This document shows positions 1-7,593 of a DNA stretch of 20,183 nucleotides, piece by piece. The stretch is from a virus. The stretch covers positions 1 to 20,183 of the IMG/VR virus record IMGVR_UViG_3300009183_000451; one strand, given 5' to 3'. The translations under genes and the position numbers were made by a program. Numbering within the stretch: position 1 is the stretch's first letter; each line of letters opens with the position of its first letter. Under the pieces are notes generated by a model, which saw nothing but the letters and a program-made list of their open reading frames with translations, searched no databases and had not been told where the DNA came from.

Positions 1-992
1 AATGTAGAACCTAATGCTACTGCATCTATGTTTGTGCCGTCAGAGATATTAAATGAGTTACTTCCTGAAGAAGTTAACTCAAAAGGTAACATCTTAGTAG
101 CTTGGTATGTATAAGTCCCTGTGTAAGGCTCTAGTATTGACAATAACTCTCTTAGAATAGCTTCTGAGCCATCTTGTGTATTTGTAGTGTACCTAGCAAT
201 CAAGTGAGAATATAACGCTACAACTAAATCGTACTGCTCACTTAATATATTAAACTGAGTGTCATTAGTCTCCTTATATCCATCTATAATTGCCCTATAA
301 GCATTAATCTTAGTAACTAACTCTAGTTGGTTAGGACATTTCTTGACGCTAAACGTCTTAGAGAATGTTCTTGTATATAAGATTGTTAACCAAGCGTTAG
401 AAGTATGGGTATAGGATACAGAAACATTACTTGTAGGGGTATAACTCCCTTCGTAGTAGTTTGTTCCAGAAACAACCGTAACTGTATTTGTCGAAGTAGA
501 TGTTATTGGAGAGTTAGCCGATGCCTCAGAAGTACTAGGGAATGAACCAGTAATAGTTCTTGTAAGTGCTCCCGTAAAACTACCAATAGGAGAGTAAGAC
601 GTAAGGTCTTTAAATACTACCTCAGGAATAATAACATCTGAGAAATTAGTAATTCCATTACTTGGCTCAATCCAATTAAAATCAAATGTTCTTACTAACG
701 GAGTTTGTACAGTAGCGGTATTATTTATAGCAGCGTAACTAATTGTATACGTTCCTGTAATTACATTATTATTTATATCTGTAACGCAAGGAATATCAAT
801 ATATCCTACACTTACTACAGTTGTTGAATCTAAGTCAGCATTAGCAAAGTCAGGTAAGTTCCTAACAGAACCGTCAGGAAACTCTACTTTAAAACAACCC
901 TTGCCGTATGTAAATCCTGTGGAGGTATCAGTTAAGCGAATAACTTTTGTTGCAACGCTTATTCTAAACTGTATATTGAAGTTTACTGCCAT
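1..992 (-). CDS. Large virion or tail-associated protein, C-terminus beyond window
   Basis: The reading frame starts at the ATG at 992-990 (MAVNFNIQFRIS) and stays open for 330 codons to the left edge, so the stop lies outside the window. Residues 1 to about 210 are rich in Thr, Ser, Asn and Val with short alternating beta-like stretches (for example TSTSTNTVTVVSGTNYYEG), as in beta-sandwich or Ig-like virion modules. After about residue 215 it becomes helical (LVTKINAYRAIIDGYKE and onward). I see no signal peptide or catalytic motif. It is the last visible gene of the leftward structural block and is separated from the 271-residue gene by a strong terminator, so it probably has its own promoter in 993-1042, although I find no clean consensus there. 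The frame is secure; a tail, neck or appendage role is inferred from position and composition only. Confidence 0.8.
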   Translation of the reverse strand, partial: MAVNFNIQFRISVATKVIRLTDTSTGFTYGKGCFKVEFPDGSVRNLPDFANADLDSTTVVSVGYIDIPCVTDINNNVITGTYTISYAAINNTATVQTPLVRTFDFNWIEPSNGITNFSDVIIPEVVFKDLTSYSPIGSFTGALTRTITGSFPSTSEASANSPITSTSTNTVTVVSGTNYYEGSYTPTSNVSVSYTHTSNAWLTILYTRTFSKTFSVKKCPNQLELVTKINAYRAIIDGYKETNDTQFNILSEQYDLVVALYSHLIARYTTNTQDGSEAILRELLSILEPYTGTYTYQATKMLPFELTSSGSNSFNISDGTNIDAVALGST

Positions 993-1042
993 ATCAGAGC
1001 CAAGTATAATTTGTGTAAATATACTATAATTTATTAACCTAT

Positions 1043-1076
1043 AAAAAAAGAAAGAGACTACAATATGCAGCCTCTT
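1043..1076 (-). terminator. Intrinsic terminator after the 271-residue gene
   Basis: Read on the minus strand, AGAGGCTGCA, a three-base loop, and TGTAGTCTCT form a 10-bp stem with two G-U pairs. It is followed by TTTCTTTTTTT. It lies about 50 bp after the stop of the gene at 1124-1939 and before the next leftward gene, where a terminator is expected. Confidence 0.8.
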
Positions 1077-1123
1077 CTAATTAACCTAAACCAAACAAAA
1101 AAAATGCCAATCCTGTGACGGAT

Positions 1124-1939
1124 TTAACCTAATCGGTTCTTGATAGCTTCTAGCTCATCTGGGGCATTCTCTTCTAGGTAGTCGGCTAAGTCCTTAATGT
1201 AATTCTTATTTGGAGCTTTCTTGTACTTCATTAACTCCTTTCCTGTCTCAGACCAAGAAAATACTTGGGCGTTAACGTCGTTCTTAATTACACCTTTCTT
1301 AATAGCTTCTTTAATCATTGTCTCTAAGCTAAGGGAAGCCCTCTCAACAATATCCATAAACTCTTCAGGATTCTCCTCTGAGAAGTCCTCTAATTGGTTA
1401 CGAATCTCTTCAATTGTCTCCGCATCAATTCCTAATGCCATTGCCACTTCCTTAGCTCTCTTGTCATCTAATTCTAAAGCCGTATTAACTGCCTTAACAA
1501 TTAACTTACGCAAACTTCTTTCTTCTATAGCTTCTTTCTTGTTGTCAACTCTATAAAAGATAGCTTCATTGTCAGCATTCCTGTCTTTATTGGAAGAATT
1601 AAAGTTACACAATTCTATGAACTGATAAATCTTCTGGTGAACAGGATTCCCTCCGTTCAAAAACAAATACCCAAGGTTGGTAGCCGTAAAAACAATGTTT
1701 AAAAATACCGGATTGCCTTCTGGATCTGTTCTGTCAATAGCTGCAATAGTAACAAAATCTCCCTTAGTCTTATCGTACACCACATCCGTAGATGGAATCT
1801 GATAAGCTGATGGGATTAAAAACTTACCGTAATTGTCTGGATCAGGTCTTACATTAAGTACCCGGTAAGTTGCTCTTTCTTCTGGTTTCAATTTCTTTTG
1901 CATGGCAGCCGAAAATTGGTTGTATTCTGATGCTTTCAT
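1124..1939 (-). CDS. Unknown phage protein downstream of capsid genes (271 aa)
   Basis: I do not recognise this family. The protein is soluble and mixed alpha/beta. Residues 1-110 contain short hydrophobic strands (FVTIAAIDR, FLNIVFTATNLGYLFLNGG). Residues 130-271 are predominantly charged and helical, with many Glu and Lys residues. There is no membrane segment or recognisable catalytic motif. It is preceded by a good Bacteroidota promoter (1974-2005) located inside the 3' end of the HNH gene and followed by a terminator, so it can be a single-gene unit. The leader before the ATG is ACCAAACAATAATAAAA, like the leaders of other genes on this strand. Its place after the major capsid gene suggests a virion, assembly or head-completion function, but nothing in the sequence proves this. 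Confidence 0.85.
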   Translation of the reverse strand: MKASEYNQFSAAMQKKLKPEERATYRVLNVRPDPDNYGKFLIPSAYQIPSTDVVYDKTKGDFVTIAAIDRTDPEGNPVFLNIVFTATNLGYLFLNGGNPVHQKIYQFIELCNFNSSNKDRNADNEAIFYRVDNKKEAIEERSLRKLIVKAVNTALELDDKRAKEVAMALGIDAETIEEIRNQLEDFSEENPEEFMDIVERASLSLETMIKEAIKKGVIKNDVNAQVFSWSETGKELMKYKKAPNKNYIKDLADYLEENAPDELEAIKNRLG

Positions 1940-1944
1940 TTTTA

Positions 1945-2685
1945 TTATTGTTTGGTTTTATAATTAACTCCTTCAAAGGTAGCACCTTTAGATAAATTAT
2001 CCAAACACCACAATGGTTGAAGATTGGTGTAGTGACATAATGCTATTAACTCCTCTTCCGTTTTAGCAGATGCTAAAGGTTGGATATGATCAACGTGGAT
2101 CTCTCCGGAAATAAATGCCTCCCAAGTCATGCCATCATTGAACTGTGAAACAAAGTGTTCTTTGACGGTTTCCCAGTCTGCGCCTATAACTTCTGAAACT
2201 CGTTTTGTTTTATTGTGTTTTAGTCGATAAAAAGAGTTTTTGACTAAACATCTTATGCGTTCTTTGAATTGCAATAATGGAGATGCATTAACACGTTCTT
2301 TGCGTTTTTGCATTAATGCTGCATGATTATTTTTTTGATATTTTTGGTTTCTTATTAAATAACTAACTTTATACTTTTCGTAAGTAACCTTTTGTTTTAA
2401 AGATATTTTATCTTTATTTTCTTGGTAATATTTTTTTCTATACTCAGACCATTTTTGAGGATTATTTTCTCTCCACCTGTAAGTTTTTGCGGTGCATTTA
2501 TCTACATTTTCTGCTCTCCATTTTGCTTCGTATTGTCGTCTTGCTTCTGGATTTGCGGCATACTTTTCTTTTGATGATTTTGCTATGCAAGATTTACATT
2601 TGTTTTTATGGCCATCTTTTGCCATTTTTTCTTTAGTAAAACGTTCGTAAGGTTTTACGATTTCACAAGTGTTACATTTTTTCAT
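1945..2685 (-). CDS. Free-standing HNH endonuclease (homing-type)
   Basis: This is a 246-residue nuclease. The N-terminus has a zinc-ribbon-like pair CNTC (4-7) and CKSC (30-33). A long basic helical middle (40-160) is rich in Lys, Arg and Tyr and probably contacts DNA. The C-terminal HNH domain shows HVDH (197-200), IQPL, YTNLQPLW (219-226) and DN followed by K (229-233), the usual beta-beta-alpha metal finger. This arrangement is common in phage homing and HNH endonucleases that cut near their own insertion site. The gene sits between the major capsid gene and the 271-residue gene on the same strand. It has its own consensus promoter and lies just beyond the capsid terminator. Its last codons contain the promoter of the next gene. 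A regulatory or packaging nuclease cannot be excluded, but the position looks like an insertion. Confidence 0.88.
   Translation of the reverse strand: MKKCNTCEIVKPYERFTKEKMAKDGHKNKCKSCIAKSSKEKYAANPEARRQYEAKWRAENVDKCTAKTYRWRENNPQKWSEYRKKYYQENKDKISLKQKVTYEKYKVSYLIRNQKYQKNNHAALMQKRKERVNASPLLQFKERIRCLVKNSFYRLKHNKTKRVSEVIGADWETVKEHFVSQFNDGMTWEAFISGEIHVDHIQPLASAKTEEELIALCHYTNLQPLWCLDNLSKGATFEGVNYKTKQ
1974..2005 (-). promoter_or_regulatory. Bacteroidota-type promoter for the 271-residue gene
   Basis: The minus strand reads TTTG (2005-2002), 20 bases, then TACCTTTG (1981-1974), an exact match to TTTG-N19/21-TAnnTTTG. It lies inside the 3' end of the HNH coding sequence and 34 nt upstream of the ATG at 1939. 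Confidence 0.75.
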
Positions 2686-2711
2686 TTTATTATTTGTTTG
2701 ATTTACAATAG

Positions 2712-2743
2712 CAAAGATAGATATAGTTTATCGTAAAAACAAA
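2712..2743 (-). promoter_or_regulatory. Bacteroidota-type promoter for the HNH gene
   Basis: The minus strand reads TTTG (2743-2740), 20 bases, then TATCTTTG (2719-2712). The ATG follows after 26 nt, with the leader ending CAAACAAATAATAAAATG. The same 18-base leader and 26-nt spacing occur at the GroES-like gene (11082). Confidence 0.8.
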
Positions 2744-2744
2744 T

Positions 2745-2781
2745 TAAAAACAAAAAAGGGAAGAATCTCTTCCTCCCTTTT
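2745..2781 (-). terminator. Intrinsic terminator after the major capsid gene
   Basis: The minus strand carries GGAAGA, loop GAT, TCTTCC, with flanking AAAAG/CTTTT pairing around a small bulge, followed by a T-rich tail (TTTTTTGTTTTT). It starts about 20 bp after the capsid stop codon and abuts the -33 element of the HNH promoter. Confidence 0.75.
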
Positions 2782-2800
2782 CGTAACTACTTGATAATCA

Positions 2801-4132
2801 CTAGATTGAATACTTAATGAAGTGATCGTTTCCGATTGTCTCTAACCCCTCTATGGATGTGTACACTATATCGAGTGTATCTGTATCGTTAGTAGGAGTT
2901 GGGGCAAGTCCACCAAGCATTTTTTCACGGAACCTGCTATTGATGCCGTCAGCCATTTCCAAGTAACGAATTTGCATACGATCTACTTGTCCACCACCTT
3001 GCTCAACCTTGATCTTTCCTGCAGGAACTAAGTATGCTTCTTTAGTATAAGCAGTGTTAGTAGCAGTAGAAGTAATTTGAGGATGAGATAATGCGTTCAA
3101 ACGCTTCTTGTGAAGAGTACGTCCAAATGCGAAGAATGAATTAACACCTAAGTTAATTGCAACTTCTTTACTTCCGCCGAATGAAGCGTAGTTAATAGCA
3201 CCATTTACAAACTGAGTTGCAGCAGAGATAGTAGTATCAAAACCATTATCAAAGTCAGCACCAGCCCATAATTGATACTCAGAAGGGCAACGGTTAGCGT
3301 CCATCAAACGAGATAAAGCAGATAAGTCAGACAAAGCAACAGTACCAGCAGATGCAACAGAAGAAGTAATACCTCCAGCGTTGATGATAGTATCACGCAA
3401 TCCACGAGTTGTGTTAATAGCGTTACCGGCAGCATCAGTTAAACCTGCAGACTCACGTCCAAACAAGATAGAATAAAGAATATCCATTCTATGCTTCAAA
3501 TAAGCATCGTGTTGTTGCTTTAAGAAGTAGTAAGGCTTTCCTTTGAATTCAACCTCAATCTTAGAACCGTAAGCGATATCTGTGATAGAAGTCTTAGTCT
3601 TGAAGATTTGAAGTTTGTTAGAACGCTTGATCAAATCTGATTTACGCATTTGGTTAGAAGCAGTTCCTTCAGCATAAGCATTAGAGAAGAAAGACAACTT
3701 AGCACCAGTTGCAGCCGCAGGAATTGCGTCAGCAGAGTTAACAGGCTTAACAGTGATAACAGGATCAGTAGCTGCAGAAATAGCAGAAACATAACCTACA
3801 ACACCGTTAGCGAATAAAATCAATTCACCTACTACAGGCTTAACAGAAGTTGCGCCAACAGCAGTAATATCTACAGAAGCACCAGCAGCACCCGCAGAAG
3901 TTCCTGGAGTCTTAACTGTAGCTGTAGCATATAAAAAGTTATTTTGTACAGTAAAGTACTCAGTTTGAGCAGAAGCTTTCGCCTTACCTGTCCAATCCAT
4001 TACGTCTAGCATAGACGCTTCTTCATCGTAGATGTCTAAAACATCCTTTAAAATTTCACGTTGCTCTAACGTGTTTGTGAAAGAAACCGTACTTAAAAAG
4101 GTACGATCTATATTTCCTGCTCCAATAGCCAT
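2801..4132 (-). CDS. Major capsid protein (HK97-fold inferred)
   Basis: This 443-residue protein is called major capsid from its size, composition and place after large terminase, portal and a scaffold-like gene. The N-terminus (1-55) is helical, as in HK97-type N-arms. Residues about 70-165 are Ala, Gly, Thr and Val rich (for example TPGTSAGAAGASVDITAVGA), resembling a surface insertion or flexible segment. The middle has long charged helices (FLKQQHDAYLKHRMDILYSILFGRE, about 205-229 by eye), resembling a spine helix and P-domain. The C-terminal third is beta-rich. Codon use is visibly richer in GCA/GCT Ala and other regular codons than its neighbours, which fits high expression. It follows the scaffold-like gene by 27 bp and ends at a strong terminator. 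The capsid role is firm; the HK97 fold is an inference. Confidence 0.88.
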   Translation of the reverse strand: MAIGAGNIDRTFLSTVSFTNTLEQREILKDVLDIYDEEASMLDVMDWTGKAKASAQTEYFTVQNNFLYATATVKTPGTSAGAAGASVDITAVGATSVKPVVGELILFANGVVGYVSAISAATDPVITVKPVNSADAIPAAATGAKLSFFSNAYAEGTASNQMRKSDLIKRSNKLQIFKTKTSITDIAYGSKIEVEFKGKPYYFLKQQHDAYLKHRMDILYSILFGRESAGLTDAAGNAINTTRGLRDTIINAGGITSSVASAGTVALSDLSALSRLMDANRCPSEYQLWAGADFDNGFDTTISAATQFVNGAINYASFGGSKEVAINLGVNSFFAFGRTLHKKRLNALSHPQITSTATNTAYTKEAYLVPAGKIKVEQGGGQVDRMQIRYLEMADGINSRFREKMLGGLAPTPTNDTDTLDIVYTSIEGLETIGNDHFIKYSI

Positions 4133-4159
4133 TTTTCTTTAAAATTAAAAGTGAAAAAA

Positions 4160-5260
4160 TTATTTTTTAATAACTTTCATCTCCTTTAAGAATCCAATTT
4201 TATCGTCATACGGATTGTCGGAACGTTCCGTTTGAGGGATATCTTTTGATTTCAATTCAGGAGTTGCGTTTTTCAACTCAGATTCCATCATTTTCCTGCC
4301 TAAAGATTTTCCATGTTTAATTAACTCGCTAACAAATAAAGTAGGGTTTTCTGCAAATGCAACAACCTTAGTCCATTTAGCCCAATCAATTTGTCCATCT
4401 TTAGCAAAAGTTGACAAAAACTTTGTCTGATCCAATGCATAATCAACAACTTTGTTAGCATCATCAATTTGAAAGTTAATCCCTTCCCCATTGGCTTCTA
4501 CTTTAATTAAATTGTTTTTTAATACATTTGAAATTCCAGTCTGAACAATTTCACGGCTTTTGCGCATTTCCGATTCTTGTTGTTCTGCAGAAATTTCTGG
4601 TTCAATATCTAGAGGCGTTACAGATTCCAAAAATTCTTTTTGGTTTTCTTTTAGAGAAACTCTAAGCTTATTAGCATCTCGCTTTAGCAAAGCTTGTCCT
4701 ATCTCAGCATCTTCATCATCAAATGCCTCTAAATTATATTTCTCAAGTTCCTTTTCAAATAAACGAGCTTGCGCCTTGGGACTTAAATCAGAATTTTCTT
4801 TTTCAAAATTCATCTTTAAAATGTCAACATCGGCAACAGTATCGTAATTTGTTTTGGTGGCTTCTAAAAAAGGTTGCAGTGTACCAAACTTCTCGTAGTA
4901 GTCTACAGCTTTTTTTATAAAGTCATCCTTGAATTTATACTCAACCTTTTTAGATTTATCTTCTATCTCTTTTGAATCCGACTCATCAATTAATGCCATA
5001 TCGGCTGTTTGATCTTCCGGAGTTACATCAACTTCAATATTTGATTCCTCTAAATCAGTACTTGTACTCTCGTCATTTAAAGCTTCAACTTTCCGAAGCT
5101 CATTATTTTCAATATCTTCAACAGTTCCATTATCTTCAGAATTAATATCTTCTGTAATAGTTTCTGCGGAAGTTTCCGCTGCTGTTGAGTCTGTTGTTTC
5201 TTCAATTATAGTTTCCCCTTTATCTAAAAGTTCATCTAAGTTTATAGGGCTTTCGCTCAT
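4160..5260 (-). CDS. Acidic scaffold-like protein before major capsid gene
   Basis: This 366-residue protein begins with about 105 strongly acidic, Ser/Thr-rich, probably disordered residues (ETTDSTAAETSAETITED and similar). A helical charged body follows, and the tail is basic (KEMKVIKK). This pattern, and the position between portal and major capsid genes, is typical of head scaffolding proteins that fill the procapsid and are lost during maturation. There is no visible protease triad. It probably shares a transcript with the capsid gene (27-bp gap). The leader before its ATG contains CCAAACA as at other leftward genes. A minor head protein or inhibitor-like function is the alternative. The scaffold call rests on context and composition. 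Confidence 0.7.
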   Translation of the reverse strand: MSESPINLDELLDKGETIIEETTDSTAAETSAETITEDINSEDNGTVEDIENNELRKVEALNDESTSTDLEESNIEVDVTPEDQTADMALIDESDSKEIEDKSKKVEYKFKDDFIKKAVDYYEKFGTLQPFLEATKTNYDTVADVDILKMNFEKENSDLSPKAQARLFEKELEKYNLEAFDDEDAEIGQALLKRDANKLRVSLKENQKEFLESVTPLDIEPEISAEQQESEMRKSREIVQTGISNVLKNNLIKVEANGEGINFQIDDANKVVDYALDQTKFLSTFAKDGQIDWAKWTKVVAFAENPTLFVSELIKHGKSLGRKMMESELKNATPELKSKDIPQTERSDNPYDDKIGFLKEMKVIKK

Positions 5261-5281
5261 ATTAATTTATGTTTGGTTGTG

Positions 5282-5289
5282 CAAATCTA
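5282..5289 (-). promoter_or_regulatory. Possible -7 element for scaffold and capsid genes
   Basis: The minus strand reads TAGATTTG, matching TAnnTTTG, 21 nt before the ATG at 5260. I find no TTTG at the -33 position, so this is a half-consensus promoter inside or just after the portal 3' end. Confidence 0.4.
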
Positions 5290-5293
5290 TGAA

Positions 5294-7591
5294 TTATTTC
5301 TTTAATTCTTTAGTTTTTTCGTCAGCCTTCTTTATTTGAGCAATATACTCTCTTGAAGAAGCCTCTATCTGGCTCATATTAATCTTACCATTTATTACCA
5401 TTTGTTGTATTTGTGCTTCTAATTGCAATTTGGTAGTAATAACTTGAGCCTCTAATTCTTTCTCTTTTTGAATCAATTGCAATTTAGCTTGCATTTCAAC
5501 CTGAATAGTCTGTTGCTTTGCTTGTTCTGCTGCCATTGCTGACTGTTGCTGAACTTGTGCGTTTGCCTGTTGCAACTCTAAGCTTCTCTTTTGTGTTTCC
5601 TCTTGGTTCTTTTTAATCTTACTCCCAAGTAACGCTTCAGCATACTTTAAATTGCTAACATTCTCTAGCATCATTGCGTCAGCTAAATTAATTTGTTGCG
5701 TTTGAATAGCTAAATCAATTCTTTGCCCAAATTTTTCTTTTTCGTATTCGTTAGGTTTTTGTTGTATAACTAAACCACATTCATATGCAGAAACGTTTGG
5801 ATCTAATTTAAAGAAATTAACACTATTGGTTCCTAATGCCCTAGTAAACCCTTCAATTGTTCCATTTGTTGCCGCATCTTGAATTCTTAATGTTAACGAA
5901 TAACATAACCTTTCTAATAATTTTCTTTCTGCTCTACGCAAGAAGTCTAATGAATTATTAGTTGACTCAGATGCATATTTTGCAACTCCTTTTAATGTTC
6001 TTGGATCTGGAGTAGAACCGTCAGTAATTTCGTTGAATCCTAGAATGTCGCGTAATAACTGAATATTGTTTGTGATTATACCAAAATACTCTTGAGCTTC
6101 GCCGCCAATACCATTATTTAATTCTTCAATAGGCTTGTAATTACTAGCTTGCCCTTCTTCAGAAAGTCTTCTGTAAACAAGGTTACCTGTTTGATTATAT
6201 AAATCAATAATCTCCATAGGCTTTAATGCTTGCCCTCCTCGTCCTAATGGCACTCCCTCAAGGGCACCAAGTTCAATCATTATACCTCTTGGCCTAGCTC
6301 TTAACATTACATTTTGTAATTTATACCAAGCCATTTGTATTTGATCGGCAATTGCTTTCATCTGATCTCCTAATGAATAAGTACTCATTTGGTATATATT
6401 AGGAGCAACAATATGATATGATAACGACGTGTCAGTCATTGACGACTTAGCGCGCTTCATGTTTGTAGCTAGTTTGCAATCAAAGAATATATCTGAATCA
6501 ATAATCCATTTCCCTTGGTAAACAACCTTATAATCTGTCTTAGTATATTTCTTTTCTTTCTTTGCGTCTTTTACTTTAGATGCTCTGCCAACAACAACGT
6601 TTCCTTTTGAGTTAACCCTTTCCTCAAGAACCATGCTATTGGTAGAATAGAATTCCAAATCTAATACGCGAATTCTAAATCCATCATAATTTTTGTTTTG
6701 ATTAGAATTCATGTTTCGAAGTAATCCGGGATTCCCTAATTTGTTAACATATCGTTCTGCTAACATTTCGTAATCTGCTTCAGTAATTTGATCGCCAGCT
6801 AATTGTTTTAAATCAGAAATTGTTATTTCAATTACTTCTCCTATATACTGAACGTCTTCAAAGTGTGGATCAATAGAATAAGACATAACCATATTAGATG
6901 GGTTAACTCTTCTTATCTTAATGTTACCTTCTCCGTCAAAATATTCTTTGTAACCGGTAATCCCTAAGTCATGAAGATCTTCAATTGCTTGCTCTCTAAT
7001 ATTATCAAACTTGTTAAGGTTCATAATTAATTCAAGAGCTTGCTCCATTTCAATTGCCATTCTATGCTTATACGAATAATCCATATAAGTATCCAACTCT
7101 TTAATACTTTCAGCGTCAACTTCTGCATCTGGAATCATTGAGGGATCTAACCCTTGTTTAGCAAATTCTTCTTTTAATAAAATCTTTGCGGCATTCTGAG
7201 CATAAAACTCTTTTTTATCGTCTTGCGCTAATGGATCAATTGCATCTACTGAAATATTATAATCTGCTTTAATTAAAGTTGCTAATGCAATTCGTCTAAA
7301 CTTTGGGATGATAGGAAGAATATCCCAGTTAATGTTAATCCAAGATTGATCTTCGTTAGCGGTTTGATTAGGTTGAAACAGTTTTTTATACCTTGTAATC
7401 GATTGCTTCCCTAACATATATAATTTTATCTCGTGGTATTTATCCCTTCCGTTATACAATTGATTAGGATAGTAAGTTGAGAAATCTGTCCACGCAGATT
7501 TTATATATTGAGAAATCCAAGACTTGTCTTTCTTAGAGTTTTCTACTAAGTGACTTGGAAAACCAAGGATTTGTTTTACGTTATCTTCCAT
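5294..7591 (-). CDS. Portal protein
   Basis: This 765-residue protein is the expected dodecameric head-vertex portal through which DNA is packaged and ejected. It directly follows the large terminase gene (2-nt gap) and precedes the scaffold and capsid genes. The body shows portal-like features: an early segment with Trp and Tyr-rich helices, an aromatic, charged central region (YEMLAERYVNKLGNPGLLRN), and the run LGFNEITDGSTPDPRTLKGV, which resembles the region before the channel helix in large portals. The last 100 or so residues form a Gln/Glu/Lys-rich coiled coil (QQQSAMAAEQAKQQ), consistent with a barrel or crown. The length is at the large end for portals, similar to those of crAss-like and other Bacteroidota phages as I recall. 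There is no separate promoter, so co-transcription with terminase is likely. Confidence 0.85.
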   Translation of the reverse strand: MEDNVKQILGFPSHLVENSKKDKSWISQYIKSAWTDFSTYYPNQLYNGRDKYHEIKLYMLGKQSITRYKKLFQPNQTANEDQSWININWDILPIIPKFRRIALATLIKADYNISVDAIDPLAQDDKKEFYAQNAAKILLKEEFAKQGLDPSMIPDAEVDAESIKELDTYMDYSYKHRMAIEMEQALELIMNLNKFDNIREQAIEDLHDLGITGYKEYFDGEGNIKIRRVNPSNMVMSYSIDPHFEDVQYIGEVIEITISDLKQLAGDQITEADYEMLAERYVNKLGNPGLLRNMNSNQNKNYDGFRIRVLDLEFYSTNSMVLEERVNSKGNVVVGRASKVKDAKKEKKYTKTDYKVVYQGKWIIDSDIFFDCKLATNMKRAKSSMTDTSLSYHIVAPNIYQMSTYSLGDQMKAIADQIQMAWYKLQNVMLRARPRGIMIELGALEGVPLGRGGQALKPMEIIDLYNQTGNLVYRRLSEEGQASNYKPIEELNNGIGGEAQEYFGIITNNIQLLRDILGFNEITDGSTPDPRTLKGVAKYASESTNNSLDFLRRAERKLLERLCYSLTLRIQDAATNGTIEGFTRALGTNSVNFFKLDPNVSAYECGLVIQQKPNEYEKEKFGQRIDLAIQTQQINLADAMMLENVSNLKYAEALLGSKIKKNQEETQKRSLELQQANAQVQQQSAMAAEQAKQQTIQVEMQAKLQLIQKEKELEAQVITTKLQLEAQIQQMVINGKINMSQIEASSREYIAQIKKADEKTKELKK

Positions 7592-7593
7592 AA

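Noticed and set aside
1221-1556. Plus-strand 111-codon frame opposite the 271-residue gene
   Set aside because: It is the antisense shadow of a well-supported leftward gene and lacks a leader or promoter. The same reasoning excludes plus-strand frames opposite the terminase, scaffold and portal genes.
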